64,000 bases of DNA from Paraneptunicella aestuarii (GTDB lineage: Bacteria; Pseudomonadota; Gammaproteobacteria; Enterobacterales; Alteromonadaceae): contig NZ_CP074570.1 in the NCBI RefSeq assembly GCF_019900845.1, positions 248,001 to 312,000 on the forward strand, given 5' to 3'. The notes under the pieces were generated by a model. It had not been told where the DNA came from. It did not search any database and saw only the letters and a program-made list of their open reading frames with translations. Position numbers and translations under genes: made by a program. This document shows, piece by piece, positions 37,033 through 46,908 of the stretch; position 1 is the stretch's first letter; every line of letters starts with the position of its first letter.

Positions 37033-37377
37033 TTACTTTTCACTGCTCTTTAAATGCTTCAGCAACAACAGCCTCACCTGTTCTGCAAAGGCAGGCAAGG
37101 CGATTTGTTGTGCGGAAACATGCCCTAAATAATGTTTTAGTTGGGTACAAGGTGGTGTTGTTTGAGTGGTTGAGATAACAGGTAAATCTGAACTATTTAG
37201 CCGCTCTTGTATCTTTTGGGCGGGAATTAGAATTGCTTGAATCTGACTTGGGATAATTTCAGGAAGTTTATTAATGCCTTTTACTGCATAACCTCCCGTT
37301 GTGGTAAGAACCAACTCCAAACTTTCGCGTAAGTTTTTGTCTGGTTCAATTAGCAGGATGTGATGAATGTTAGTCAC
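37033..37377 (-). CDS. Receiver-like domain lacking the phosphoacceptor
   Basis: This 114-residue protein has the sequence pattern of a CheY-type receiver: beta-1 HILLIEPDKNLRESL (acidic E11, D13), helix LELVLTTTGGYAV. At the beta-3 end the expected Asp is replaced by ILIPAQ (49-54). The final helix is present. It is probably a pseudo-receiver that acts by protein contact rather than phosphorylation. It lies between recQ and the cytochrome gene on the minus strand, 54 bases from the latter. Confidence 0.65.
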   Translation of the reverse strand: MTNIHHILLIEPDKNLRESLELVLTTTGGYAVKGINKLPEIIPSQIQAILIPAQKIQERLNSSDLPVISTTQTTPPCTQLKHYLGHVSAQQIALPAFAEQVRLLLLKHLKSSEK

Positions 37378-37431
37378 TGTCCTGCTAACTCATTTTGTAA
37401 ACTGCATACGCTTAAAATTTAATGCTTTATA

Positions 37432-37749
37432 TTAAGGCTTTAAGCTAGCGTAGTAAGCTGCAAGGTTAGCAATATCTTCATCACTTAAGCTTGCTGCCAT
37501 TGGAGACATAGTAGGGTTCTTGCGGACACCATCGCGGAAGGCTTTTAACTGAGCGTCGGTATAAGGTGCTTTTTGACCAGCAAGATTAGGAAATGTTGGG
37601 ATAAGCGAAATACCTGCAGCGCCGTGGCAAGAAGCACAAACCGTTGATTTGGCTTTACCTGCTTCAACATCAGCAGCAGAGGCGCTCATGGATACAAGAA
37701 TAGCACTTGCCAGTGCGATTTTTTTCAATAGGGAACTGGAAATACGCAT
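37432..37749 (-). CDS. Periplasmic c-type cytochrome
   Basis: This 105-residue class I cytochrome c has a signal peptide to about residue 25 (SASA), heme motif CASCH (C38, C41, H42) and the Met axial-ligand region [10 protein letters not shown], then a C-terminal helix [14 protein letters not shown]. It resembles cytochrome c5/c553 electron carriers. A C-rich/G-rich inverted repeat (GGGGG/CCCCC) lies in the 68-base divergent gap with selO. Confidence 0.92.
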   Translation of the reverse strand: MRISSSLLKKIALASAILVSMSASAADVEAGKAKSTVCASCHGAAGISLIPTFPNLAGQKAPYTDAQLKAFRDGVRKNPTMSPMAASLSDEDIANLAAYYASLKP

Positions 37750-37817
37750 TTTATGTGATCCTCAAGGGGGTTAGATAGTAAAATCCCCCGAATAGTAGCA
37801 AATGATCTCGAGGAATT

Positions 37818-39314
37818 GTGCAGTTTTTTAATCATTACGCAGAACAATTATCAGATATCGTCAGTGATGTCGCCATTGCGCCATTGCAAGGGGCGAGGGT
37901 TGCCTATATCAACCAGCAACTGGCGGATGAATTGTCTCTACCTGAAAGTATGCGCAACCAAGATGATTTGTTAAGTGCATTGTTTGCTGCCTCAGAAGAA
38001 AAGAATAATCAATCTTCATTGGCTAACCTATTGAATAAAAAAGTTATAGCCCAGAAGTATGGAGGTCATCAGTTTGGTCATTGGAACCCCGATTTAGGTG
38101 ATGGGAGAGGCGTTTTACTGGCGGAATATAAGGCGCCGGATGGGCAGCTTTGGGACTTACATCTAAAGGGCGCAGGTGTTACACCGTATTCACGTAATGG
38201 TGATGGTCGAGCGGTATTACGCTCGACGATTCGGGAATTTCTTGCCTGCGAAGCACTGCACGCGATGGGTATTCCCTCCTCCCGAGCCTTATGTTTGATT
38301 ACCAGCCAGGAACCCGTGCAAAGGGAACGACTTGAGCCTGGTGCAATGATGATTCGCATGGCTCACAGTCATATTCGTTTTGGTCACTTCGAGTATTTTT
38401 ATCACAGTGGGCAACATGACAAGCTACAAGCTCTGTTTGATTTCACCTTTCAACATCATTTTCCACATTTGATCAATGAGCCCGACAAGTATTATCAATT
38501 GCTACGTCAGATCGTTGTTGATACCGCATCCCTTATCGCCAAATGGCAGGCTCAGGGCTTTAATCATGGCGTGATGAATACCGACAATATGTCGATTCAT
38601 GGTATTACCTTTGATTTTGGCCCTTATGCTTTCCTTGATGACTTTCAATCAAACTATATTTGCAATCATTCAGACTACAACGGGCGCTATGCCTTTGATC
38701 AGCAACCAGGCATTGGGCTTTGGAATTTAAATGCGTTGGCACATGCTTTTTCTAGCCATTTAGACATTGAGCAAATACGAGATGCCTTGCAACAATATGA
38801 AGCAGTTCTTCATAAAGAATATCGCTTCTTAATAGCAAAAAAGATGGGATTCATTGAGAGTACAGATGACGATAAACACGAAGATGGGCAGTTAGTTAAC
38901 GACTGGTTGATGCAGTTGGATAAAGAAAAAAGAGATTATCATTTGAGCTTTCGCTACTTGTCAGAAGTGGTAACAGGCAGTAACCAAGATCAACGGAACC
39001 AAAAGTTACGAGATCACTTTATTGATCAGGTATGGATTTCACAGTGGCTTAATAAATACATTTCACGCGTAAGTAAGCAATCACTTAATGATGTTGAGCG
39101 ACATAAAGAAATGCTGAAAGTGAATCCCATATACGTGCTGCGTAACCATCTTGCTCAGAAGGTGATTGAAGATGCGTATCGAGATAATTTCGATACCTTT
39201 GAATTATTACTTGATGCTCTGCGTTCACCCTTTACAGCACAAGATAAGTATTCAGCATTTGCCAAACCGCCTCCTGATGAGCATAAGGGGATTGCGCTTT
39301 CCTGTAGTAGCTAA
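37818..39314 (+). CDS. selO: Protein adenylyltransferase SelO (UPF0061/YdiU)
   Basis: This 498-residue pseudokinase-fold enzyme transfers AMP to Ser/Thr/Tyr in proteins, linked to redox stress. Conserved blocks: QKYGGHQFGHWNPDLGDGRG, LKGAGVTPYSRNGDGRAVLR, GVMNTDNMSIHGITFDFGPYA. The C-terminus ends SCSS, where bacterial members have Cys in place of the eukaryotic selenocysteine region. The start is GTG 37818 after an AGGA site. It is divergent from the cytochrome c gene. Confidence 0.93.
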   Translation: MQFFNHYAEQLSDIVSDVAIAPLQGARVAYINQQLADELSLPESMRNQDDLLSALFAASEEKNNQSSLANLLNKKVIAQKYGGHQFGHWNPDLGDGRGVLLAEYKAPDGQLWDLHLKGAGVTPYSRNGDGRAVLRSTIREFLACEALHAMGIPSSRALCLITSQEPVQRERLEPGAMMIRMAHSHIRFGHFEYFYHSGQHDKLQALFDFTFQHHFPHLINEPDKYYQLLRQIVVDTASLIAKWQAQGFNHGVMNTDNMSIHGITFDFGPYAFLDDFQSNYICNHSDYNGRYAFDQQPGIGLWNLNALAHAFSSHLDIEQIRDALQQYEAVLHKEYRFLIAKKMGFIESTDDDKHEDGQLVNDWLMQLDKEKRDYHLSFRYLSEVVTGSNQDQRNQKLRDHFIDQVWISQWLNKYISRVSKQSLNDVERHKEMLKVNPIYVLRNHLAQKVIEDAYRDNFDTFELLLDALRSPFTAQDKYSAFAKPPPDEHKGIALSCSS

Positions 39315-39559
39315 AAGAGTAGTCAAAAATATACCTTGTCTTCATTTCTTCATCAAAATGCAGCTAAACATTGCTACTAATTTTCGTATACTGAGGGTGC
39401 AGGGAATGCACACTTAAGAGATTCATGTTGTAAACATTAAGGATGACAAGCAGTAAAGGTGGTGGGTTGTTTATTCGTTTGGTCTATGCTTTTTGAATTG
39501 GTTCTTTCAATAAACTGTTCAGAAAGAAGGCATAGCCAAACAAGCGGCAACATAAATGT

Positions 39560-42460
39560 ATGAATGTAAGTTTACGTATTCCTTTAAACTTTGGATTCTA
39601 TTTGGCTTTCTTGCTGATGTTGTTTGCTGTGCCTTTTACGCAGGGAGCCCCCAAACTTATTGAAGACGAAAAAGCTAACAATAGCCTGAATGCGGAAGTT
39701 GAAATCACTGATGCCACCAATAAAGTGAATGTGGGAGAGCATTTTCGTATTGTGCGCTTGGGTGCGGAAGTTCAACTGTCTGATATTAAGCGCTTTCAAA
39801 ATTGGGACTCTTCATATTCTGCCTCTCCCTTACAGGATAATCAGGTGTTGTGGGGCAATGTCAAAATAAAGAATCACAACGCTCCTTCATCTCGTTACAC
39901 CTTTGTCATTGGTAATCCCAATCTGGATTTCGTTGATATCTACATGCTGGATGCGCAAGGACGAATATTGCAGTCGGTAATGACAGGGTCTAAACGTCCT
40001 CTTGGCAATCGCCCTTTTGTGTTTCGGGAATTTGTCATTGCGTTCGACTTCCATCCTCAGGAAGAGGTTGAATTCTATTTTCGTATCAAGGAGGACGGGC
40101 CTTTGGTGTTTACTACCACCTTGTGGAAGAGCACTGCTCTAATTGCCAAAGAACAACTTAATTTGACTTTTATTGGCGTGTTTACCGGTGCGTTAGCGGT
40201 ATTGGCTTGCTATTTTCTGGTGACTTATGTGCTTTTACTGAGTCCCGTACGTTTTTGGTTTGCGGTATCCAATATGATCTTCGTGCTGCTGTTCTTGAAT
40301 GTTGAAGGCATTTTAGGGCAGTTGACCGGACAAACCGCCATTATGTCCACCACGACAACTGTGTTGCTTGCCCTGGCAATCTTCTGTGCAGCTAAAGTCT
40401 CTCACGCCATGTTGCATAAAGTGCCAACCTTATGGCGTTATGCCACTTATTTCGGTGCTATCGTGATGTTGATCGGTTCGGCGTTGCTTAATACCTATTG
40501 GCAAATAGAACTGTCGGCGGTGATTGGTGCATTAGTCGTGCTGATACATTTATTTCTGGCTATTCGCTATCGTAATCCGTTTAACAGCTTGCCCAATAAA
40601 ATTTATGCCGCTGGTTGGGCGACCATTAGCACGGTGGTTTTCTTGTATACCTATTGGTTTTTACAAGGCTCTTTACTGACCACTTCTGACAATTTGCAAT
40701 TGAGCACCTTGATGATGATGGGAGTTTTGCTCATAGGTGTGTCTGTTGAGGCGCACGAGAAAGTGCTCATTCACAACAAGCAGGAAGAACAAAGCAACGC
40801 GATTAGTGATCTTCGACGTTTTTATGATTTTTATCGCAATTCAGCAGAAGGCTTGTTTACCGCTAACTACGATGGGCAACTGATCACAGTCAACCCGGCA
40901 ATGTGCAAGTTGTTTGGGTATGCCGATGAATATACCATGCTGCAACATGTGGCGTCGGTTCGCAATCTGTTCGCGAATCAACAAGAGTTGTCACTTTTGC
41001 TCGAACAACTTGCGAAAGAAGAAAATGCCATTGGTCGAGAAATCCGCGGTCTACGTCACGACAATAATGAGTTCTGGTTATCTATCTCCGTTCAGTTATG
41101 TGAAGACGGTGGTAAACACTTACTTTTTGGTTCTGTTGTGGACATTACTGAACGTAAGCAAACCCATATCAGCCTGGCTTATTTGGCTACCCATGATCCC
41201 CTAACTGGCGTGTATAACCGTCGTCACTTTGAAACCGAGCTGACGGACGCAATGAGTGACTTATGCCAGTCTGGCGGTGATATGACTTTACTGTATCTGG
41301 ATTTGGACAAGTTCAAGGCGGTGAATGATACCTGCGGTCATAAAGCCGGAGACATGTTGTTAAAAGAATTGGCTCAGAAGCTTTATAGTCAGGTCGGTTC
41401 AAAAGGGCTGCTTGGACGCATGGGCGGTGATGAATTTGCCATTCTGTTAACAGGTAATAATGCACAATTGGCTGAATCGCTAGCGGCAGAATTGATGCAA
41501 TTAATTCAGTTACATCGGTTTGTTTGGGAAAACCGCCCTTTCTCTTTGGGAGCCAGCATTGGGCTGGTTAACTACCATTCTGGCATCAGCAGCCCTGAGC
41601 AAATGTTAAGTATGGCGGATTCCGCTTGCTATGTGGCGAAAGAGCAAGGCAGAAACCAGATTCATTGCTATTCCTCCGATGATGAACATATGCAGCGTTA
41701 TGAGATGGAACTGAATTGGCTAAGCCACATTAACGAAGCTTTGGAAGTGGGCAACTTTGTTTTGTATTTCCAGCCTTATCAGCCTTTGCGCAAGGTCGCA
41801 GAGGGCTATCACTACGAGTTGTTACTACGTATCCGTGATGAACATGGCAATGTGACACTGCCGGGTTCCTTTTTACCGGCAGCAGAGCGATATAAGCTGA
41901 TTGCTAAGATAGATCGCTGGGTCATCGAAAATTACTTCAAATGGTTGTCTCAACACCCTGAGCACATGCAAGAGTTGGTGCGTTGTAACATTAATCTGAG
42001 TGGACAGTCTCTTGCTGATAACGAATTAAAACTATTCATTCTTGATGCTTTTGAACGTTATCAAATCCCCTATAACAAGATTTGTTTTGAGATTACCGAA
42101 AGCATGGCAATCGTTCGGCTGGAGGATACATTAGCCTTTATGGCCACTTTTCATGAAAAGGGTTGTAAGTTTGCGTTAGATGATTTTGGTGTGGGTTTTT
42201 CCTCCTATGAATACTTGAAAAAACTTCCTGTGGATTTGGTAAAAATTGACGGTAGCTTTGTGAAGAACATTCTCAACGATGCTATTGATATGGCGATGGT
42301 GCGTTCAATGCGAGATGTCGCGCTCGCGATGGGCATGGAAACTGTGGCTGAATATGTAGAATCAACGGATGTAATGGTCGAACTGGGCAAAATTGGTGTA
42401 GACTACGCGCAAGGTTACGGGGTTGCCGAGCCTCGCCCTCTTAATGAATTAGAAGGGTAA
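39560..42460 (+). CDS. 7TMR-DISM receptor with PAS, GGDEF and EAL domains
   Basis: This 966-residue inner-membrane protein begins with a signal peptide (to about 30). A periplasmic 7TMR-DISMED2-like domain (about 50-185) and seven transmembrane helices (about 200-400) follow, then a PAS domain (FYRNSAEGLFTANYDGQL), a GGDEF domain with RMGGDEF (G622) and an EAL domain. The EAL motif reads ELL (E753), a common active variant, and IALDDFGVGFSSYEYLKKL-like residues follow. It would alter c-di-GMP in response to a periplasmic carbohydrate-like signal (inferred). No partner gene is adjacent. Confidence 0.92.
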   Translation: MNVSLRIPLNFGFYLAFLLMLFAVPFTQGAPKLIEDEKANNSLNAEVEITDATNKVNVGEHFRIVRLGAEVQLSDIKRFQNWDSSYSASPLQDNQVLWGNVKIKNHNAPSSRYTFVIGNPNLDFVDIYMLDAQGRILQSVMTGSKRPLGNRPFVFREFVIAFDFHPQEEVEFYFRIKEDGPLVFTTTLWKSTALIAKEQLNLTFIGVFTGALAVLACYFLVTYVLLLSPVRFWFAVSNMIFVLLFLNVEGILGQLTGQTAIMSTTTTVLLALAIFCAAKVSHAMLHKVPTLWRYATYFGAIVMLIGSALLNTYWQIELSAVIGALVVLIHLFLAIRYRNPFNSLPNKIYAAGWATISTVVFLYTYWFLQGSLLTTSDNLQLSTLMMMGVLLIGVSVEAHEKVLIHNKQEEQSNAISDLRRFYDFYRNSAEGLFTANYDGQLITVNPAMCKLFGYADEYTMLQHVASVRNLFANQQELSLLLEQLAKEENAIGREIRGLRHDNNEFWLSISVQLCEDGGKHLLFGSVVDITERKQTHISLAYLATHDPLTGVYNRRHFETELTDAMSDLCQSGGDMTLLYLDLDKFKAVNDTCGHKAGDMLLKELAQKLYSQVGSKGLLGRMGGDEFAILLTGNNAQLAESLAAELMQLIQLHRFVWENRPFSLGASIGLVNYHSGISSPEQMLSMADSACYVAKEQGRNQIHCYSSDDEHMQRYEMELNWLSHINEALEVGNFVLYFQPYQPLRKVAEGYHYELLLRIRDEHGNVTLPGSFLPAAERYKLIAKIDRWVIENYFKWLSQHPEHMQELVRCNINLSGQSLADNELKLFILDAFERYQIPYNKICFEITESMAIVRLEDTLAFMATFHEKGCKFALDDFGVGFSSYEYLKKLPVDLVKIDGSFVKNILNDAIDMAMVRSMRDVALAMGMETVAEYVESTDVMVELGKIGVDYAQGYGVAEPRPLNELEG

Positions 42461-42585
42461 GTGTCGGGCAAGTGACTTCGTTATTGAAAAACCTCGAAGT
42501 GCCATTATATATGCTCTCGAAAGATAAATAGTCCTTAGTTCGAGCAAACCCCCAGAGTTATTTCGCTCCCTAATTTGGAAACAGC

Positions 42586-43218
42586 ATGCAAGATACGCCC
42601 AAATATCAACTTGTCAGTTCAGCAAAATTACCAACCCGCTGGGGGCAATTTCGTATTTATGGTTTTGTTGAAACCGCAACTCAACAAGAGCATGTCGCTC
42701 TCACTCATGGTGAATGGCAGCCTGATGAGGTTGTGTCTATTCGAATTCATTCCGAATGTTTAACCGGTGATGCTTTATTTAGCACTCGGTGTGACTGTGG
42801 CTTTCAGTTGGAAAATGCCATGAAAAATGTGGTTGCAGAAGGGCGGGGTGTGATCCTGTATTTGCGTCAGGAGGGGCGTGGTATTGGATTGCTCAATAAA
42901 ATCCGTGCTTACAACCTGCAAGACCAAGGCATGGATACTGTTGAAGCGAATGAGCATTTGGGCTTTGATGCAGATATGCGTGATTATGATATCTGTAAAG
43001 TCATGTTGGATGAGCTTAACATTCATCAGGTTCGTTTGATGACCAATAACCCTCGTAAAATTGCCGCGCTAAAAGGCATGGGCATTAATGTGGTTGAACG
43101 TTTGCCAATTGACCAAGGCATTACGGATGACAACCGCCACTATATTCAAACCAAAACACGCAAGTTAGGTCATGAGTTTGATCAGCATGTGTTTAAGACG
43201 GATCCGGCTGACGAGTAA
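42586..43218 (+). CDS. ribA: GTP cyclohydrolase II
   Basis: This 210-residue first enzyme of riboflavin synthesis converts GTP to 2,5-diamino-6-ribosylamino-pyrimidinone phosphate. Zinc ligands C58, C69 and C71 lie in [17 protein letters not shown]. The GTP-binding REGRGIGL and DMRDYDI blocks are intact. It is monofunctional (no DHBP synthase domain), as in E. coli RibA. An 18-base inverted repeat follows the stop. No other rib genes are nearby. Confidence 0.95.
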   Translation: MQDTPKYQLVSSAKLPTRWGQFRIYGFVETATQQEHVALTHGEWQPDEVVSIRIHSECLTGDALFSTRCDCGFQLENAMKNVVAEGRGVILYLRQEGRGIGLLNKIRAYNLQDQGMDTVEANEHLGFDADMRDYDICKVMLDELNIHQVRLMTNNPRKIAALKGMGINVVERLPIDQGITDDNRHYIQTKTRKLGHEFDQHVFKTDPADE

Positions 43219-43235
43219 TCGCTAAAGCTATGTCT

Positions 43236-43299
43236 GGATGCGGCTTTTACTTCGTGACAGCCGTTTCCTTTCCGCTTCCATAGCCGCATCCTTGCGGCT
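43236..43299. repeat. GC-rich inverted repeat after ribA
   Basis: GGATGCGGCT (43236-43245) is the exact reverse complement of AGCCGCATCC (43282-43291). The latter also starts a short hairpin AGCCGCA/TGCGGCT (43282-43299). The inner hairpin sequence matches the CAGCCGCA/TGCGGCTG hairpin of the two structured repeats. It sits between convergent ribA and ovoA and may serve as a terminator. Confidence 0.5.
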
Positions 43300-43322
43300 T
43301 TGATATTTCCTGTATTTGTGTC

Positions 43323-45443
43323 TTAGTTTCCGCGTTTTTTCCAAATAGAAACCTGATTGCGTGTGAGTTGGAAGCTTCTTGCATTTAAGCGCAGCTGGGT
43401 GTCAATTTCCTGTGTATCCAGTAAGTCGAATTCGGCGTTGAGAACTTCTTGCAATCCTTCAAACGTTGTCAGGTTTTCACCATCGCGTTTTTTACCTCCT
43501 ATCCAGTGTGATGATTCTGAATATTCAGGCTGCCATTGGTAGGCACTACTAACGATTAATATGCCATTGTGATTAATTCGAGAAGCAATGTTCTTTAAGC
43601 ATGTGATTGGATTATAAAGAAATTCTAATAGCTGATGACAAACAATCAGGTCATAGCCATCAAACTGGGGCTTCAGATTGTGAGCATCGCCTTGAACGAA
43701 GTGGATTTTAGATACCAGTTCCGCCAAACCAAGCTTACGCAGATCGACTTCATGGAAGCTTTGCAGCTCTCCCTCTTCCGGTAAGGCGTAGCGCAGTAAG
43801 CCTTGTTCCTTAAAGTGAAGAGCATGTTGAATATGGCGTGCGGTAAAATCAATGCCATCAACATGGGCAAATTGGCGTGCCAGTTCGTAGCTCATTCTTC
43901 CTGTACCGCAGCCCAAATCTAATGCCTTGCCGAAGTTTTCACTAGAGCGAATTGCCAATTGAGCCAATTGTTGTAAGTCATTGCAGGAGGTAGAGCCAGA
44001 GCCTGAACCATAGTGATGGTGCAGCATCTGGCTGATTTCGGGCTGGGTTTCAAAGCGGTTGATGGGCTTAATCGGCACTTCTGCTGAATCACTTTCTATA
44101 TATCTAAACCCGGCATGCTGGAAGAAATGACGGCGAAATGCGTAACGAGAATCTCGCGTTGCTTCGTTGCCAGTGGAAATCCAGGAGCCGCCTTTGATTA
44201 AGTTATGTAAGCCGTCAAATGTGGGCGTGGAAAAGTCATCATAAAGAGGGTGAACCTGAAAGCCGTCATAAGCGTCGATAGGGCTTTCAGTCCATTGCCA
44301 TACGTTACCGATAATGTCGTAAAACTCGCCTTGGGCAAATTGGTTCACTGGGCAAGAAGAAGCATAATGCTCCAGGTTGATGTTCCCCGGAGCCGATTCC
44401 CAATAAGGTAAATCGGTGTTTAGTGTGTCGCGCATTACTTGCCATTCTGCTTCGGTTGGCAAGCGAATATGAGTTTCTTTTCTGGAAGCTAACCAGTTAC
44501 AGAAGGCTTTGGCTTCCAGATAATTAACTTCAACAGGCCAATCAGCCGGAAGTGGCTGTTCGTTCAGTAGATTACGTTGCCAATACTTGCCGTCGCGATA
44601 GAGCCAAAAACGAGGCATTTTGGCTTGTGTGTAGCCTAGCCATTTTTGCCCTTCTTCAGTCCACCATTTGCCGTCTTGATATCCCCCCGCTTCTACAAAC
44701 GTCATGAATTCATCGTTGCTGACAAGGTATTGGCTGGCTTTAAAATTGTTAACGGCAACGTTTTCGAACCCGTATTCGTTATCCCAGCCATAAGTGTTGT
44801 TAGATTCGGGTTTGCCCAAGCGAAGTGTTTTCCCTTGCACCGGGATTAACTGATTTTCTGGCGCTGAATGGGATTCGTTGCAACTGCGCCAATTGCTGTT
44901 AGGCGTGAGGTATTTCAAGTCCAGCATACGAATAATGACGGAGGAAGTTTCCAAGTGAATACGTTCGTGCTCAATACCCATTAAGATGAGCCAGGCGAAA
45001 GAGTCTTGGGTGATAGGGAGTGTTAAGGAGGCATCATCAATCAGTTGCAAAACCTGTGCTTTCACCTTGTGGCGATATTCTCGAACGGCAGACACAGTTG
45101 GCCATTGATAATTATCCGGTTTTAAGTCGTCCCAAGACATTTCATCCACGCCGACAGCACAGATGGATTCCAGATGCGGCTCTATGCGTTTTCGAAGGTA
45201 TTTCCCCAGTATCAGTTTGTTAACAAAGAAGGTCGCCGTATGCCCGTAGTAGAAAATCAAAGGATGCCGCAACGGCTCTGGGCGCAGGTAATAGGCTTTG
45301 TCGTTGTTGATAAGGCTGAACAGGGACTCGTACAGTTCCCAGGTCTCGATAAAATAGTGTTTTAGCTCACTCCGCTTTTGTTCAATGTCTTGTCCGCTTA
45401 AAAAGGGCGGCTTGCTTAGATGAGTGAGTTTTTCGTTGTTCAC
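43323..45443 (-). CDS. ovoA: OvoA, 5-histidylcysteine sulfoxide synthase/4-mercaptohistidine N1-methyltransferase
   Basis: This 706-residue fusion makes ovothiol. The N-terminal DinB-like domain has the iron motif HERIHLE (HX3HXE). A formylglycine-generating-enzyme/EgtB-type domain follows (RLPTEAEWQ, YDIIGNVWQWTESP, GGSWIS), then a SAM methyltransferase domain (ALDLGCGTGRMSYELA). All three domains match the ovothiol synthase architecture. GTG 45443 is chosen because AGGAG lies 5 bases before it. An in-frame ATG exists at 45461. Its start is within a few bases of the upstream ligase gene's stop, so the two genes are cotranslated. Confidence 0.93.
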   Translation of the reverse strand: MNNEKLTHLSKPPFLSGQDIEQKRSELKHYFIETWELYESLFSLINNDKAYYLRPEPLRHPLIFYYGHTATFFVNKLILGKYLRKRIEPHLESICAVGVDEMSWDDLKPDNYQWPTVSAVREYRHKVKAQVLQLIDDASLTLPITQDSFAWLILMGIEHERIHLETSSVIIRMLDLKYLTPNSNWRSCNESHSAPENQLIPVQGKTLRLGKPESNNTYGWDNEYGFENVAVNNFKASQYLVSNDEFMTFVEAGGYQDGKWWTEEGQKWLGYTQAKMPRFWLYRDGKYWQRNLLNEQPLPADWPVEVNYLEAKAFCNWLASRKETHIRLPTEAEWQVMRDTLNTDLPYWESAPGNINLEHYASSCPVNQFAQGEFYDIIGNVWQWTESPIDAYDGFQVHPLYDDFSTPTFDGLHNLIKGGSWISTGNEATRDSRYAFRRHFFQHAGFRYIESDSAEVPIKPINRFETQPEISQMLHHHYGSGSGSTSCNDLQQLAQLAIRSSENFGKALDLGCGTGRMSYELARQFAHVDGIDFTARHIQHALHFKEQGLLRYALPEEGELQSFHEVDLRKLGLAELVSKIHFVQGDAHNLKPQFDGYDLIVCHQLLEFLYNPITCLKNIASRINHNGILIVSSAYQWQPEYSESSHWIGGKKRDGENLTTFEGLQEVLNAEFDLLDTQEIDTQLRLNARSFQLTRNQVSIWKKRGN

Positions 45444-45463
45444 GTTAGCTCCTGCATACATGG

Positions 45464-46603
45464 TTACTGTAATGAAATAGTTGAATTCTGCTCATAGCGC
45501 AACATCAGATGATGGATTATCTGTGCTGCTAGTGGATGGGGAGTCTGAGGCTGTAACTGTGGTTCCTCAAATTCTGTGTTTAAGTGTTTGGCTATCGTTT
45601 TTGATAACCAATAGTCTTGTTTAAACAGGGATATTGCCCCTGTTTCTTTATTATTGTCATAAAGGCTTTTGGGTAATGCTTTGGTTGTATATTGGGGGGG
45701 AAATCCGGGGTGTATCTGCCAGGATTCGATTGCTTCCAATATATTTAATAAAATGAAGAGTACGTTGAGGTAAGGGTCATAGTGCTGACTGGTTGCGCCC
45801 AATCTATGTTCTATTCGGGCAGTGCTGTGCCAGTCTTGATGATAACTCAGTACTTGATCATGACTTCCATAGAGCAAAGGGACGATACCCATATCTTGAT
45901 TATGCTTACCTTTTTCTCGATATAGCGCAATGCTACCCTGATGTCCCCCTGATAATTCAAAAGGGGAACTTAATTCGGCATCCAGGCTGTAATTATGTCG
46001 TAATCCTAAACGATGAAAGGCGTCTTCTTCCGGTAAAAAAAGTAAACAACAGGCATAGCTGGTTTGTAGAAGATGCCACTGTAACCATTCGCCAAGTGAT
46101 GTGGTTGCAATAAGGTTTTTTTTGTTTAAATCCTGGATGCTTACGTTTATCTGAACGGCATTTGGTATGTGAACTGGGCGGCGGTCAGTTGAAAAAATAG
46201 AGGAAGAACCTTGAATGTAGCGCCCTTGATCTCCTCCCCATACAACAGGCTTTAAAAATACTTCCTGTGCACCGCATTGCTTCATAATGCCCGGCAGCTG
46301 AAAGATGGCATTAGCTAGATGTTGGGCTTCTTCTGCGGGTGTTTGATCATGATAATGAGAGACGTATTCCCACTGATATTGCCAGTATTCCGTTTTTAAT
46401 TCGCCAGCAATATTCGCCGTTTTAAGCTTTTGGTTTACCGCATGGAAATCTAACGCTTGATGTGACTTGGCTGGGCTATAAGCGCCTTCCAATTCAAAAT
46501 GAACTTTGGGGATGAAACCTTGTTGCACAAGTTTTTCAGTGAGGGATTGTAGGGTTGGCAGCAAGTTGCTTTGAAAAGCGTTAGCACCTTGTTGTTGTTT
46601 CAC
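45464..46603 (-). CDS. Glutamine-synthetase-like carboxylate-amine ligase, coupled to ovoA
   Basis: This 379-residue protein shows the glutamine synthetase catalytic pattern: VHFELEG (E37, E39, like the GS EPEF strand), GELKTEYWQYQWEY (E68, E79), IPNAVQINVSI (HvHqSl equivalent), and ARIEHRLGATSQHYDPYLN (E265, R267, DPYL, equivalent to IExR...NPYL). It lacks the GS N-terminal beta-grasp domain, so it is short for the family. Its stop lies 2 bases from the longer ovoA start and 20 from the likely GTG. It probably forms an amide bond on ovothiol or a precursor, which is inference. Confidence 0.75.
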   Translation of the reverse strand: MKQQQGANAFQSNLLPTLQSLTEKLVQQGFIPKVHFELEGAYSPAKSHQALDFHAVNQKLKTANIAGELKTEYWQYQWEYVSHYHDQTPAEEAQHLANAIFQLPGIMKQCGAQEVFLKPVVWGGDQGRYIQGSSSIFSTDRRPVHIPNAVQINVSIQDLNKKNLIATTSLGEWLQWHLLQTSYACCLLFLPEEDAFHRLGLRHNYSLDAELSSPFELSGGHQGSIALYREKGKHNQDMGIVPLLYGSHDQVLSYHQDWHSTARIEHRLGATSQHYDPYLNVLFILLNILEAIESWQIHPGFPPQYTTKALPKSLYDNNKETGAISLFKQDYWLSKTIAKHLNTEFEEPQLQPQTPHPLAAQIIHHLMLRYEQNSTISLQ

Positions 46604-46908
46604 AAAATCGTCCTGTATAGCCGTCAGTTAGCACGTTTTAGATTTATTAAATTATCTCAATATAGCCGATGCTATGCTGCTTTAACTGCGAAGTATTTCA
46701 CTGATTTTAGTCCACTGTTCTTAAATATCAGTAATACCAAGACTGCCAATTTCGCTGGATGAAAATACAGTAATGATTTCGGGCTTGCAAGTAGATATTT
46801 GTAACCTGTTTTTATTGGTGACAGTAAGAATGAAAAAGGCGATGCATATAGCATCGCCTTTGAAAATCAAGATTGCTAGTGACGTTGAAGTCAGAAGCTA
46901 TAAATTGA
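46604..46908. other. Intergenic region upstream of the ovoA operon
   Basis: About 305 bases with no gene I can support. The left part must hold the promoter of the ligase-ovoA operon. The right end has the terminator of the secreted protein gene. No obvious operator palindrome is seen. Confidence 0.5.
46834..46861 (-). terminator. Terminator of the secreted DUF3103-like gene
   Basis: On the minus strand AAAGGCGATGC, a 5-base loop and GCATCGCCTTT form an 11-bp stem followed by a T run, about 50 bases after the stop at 46909. Confidence 0.9.
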
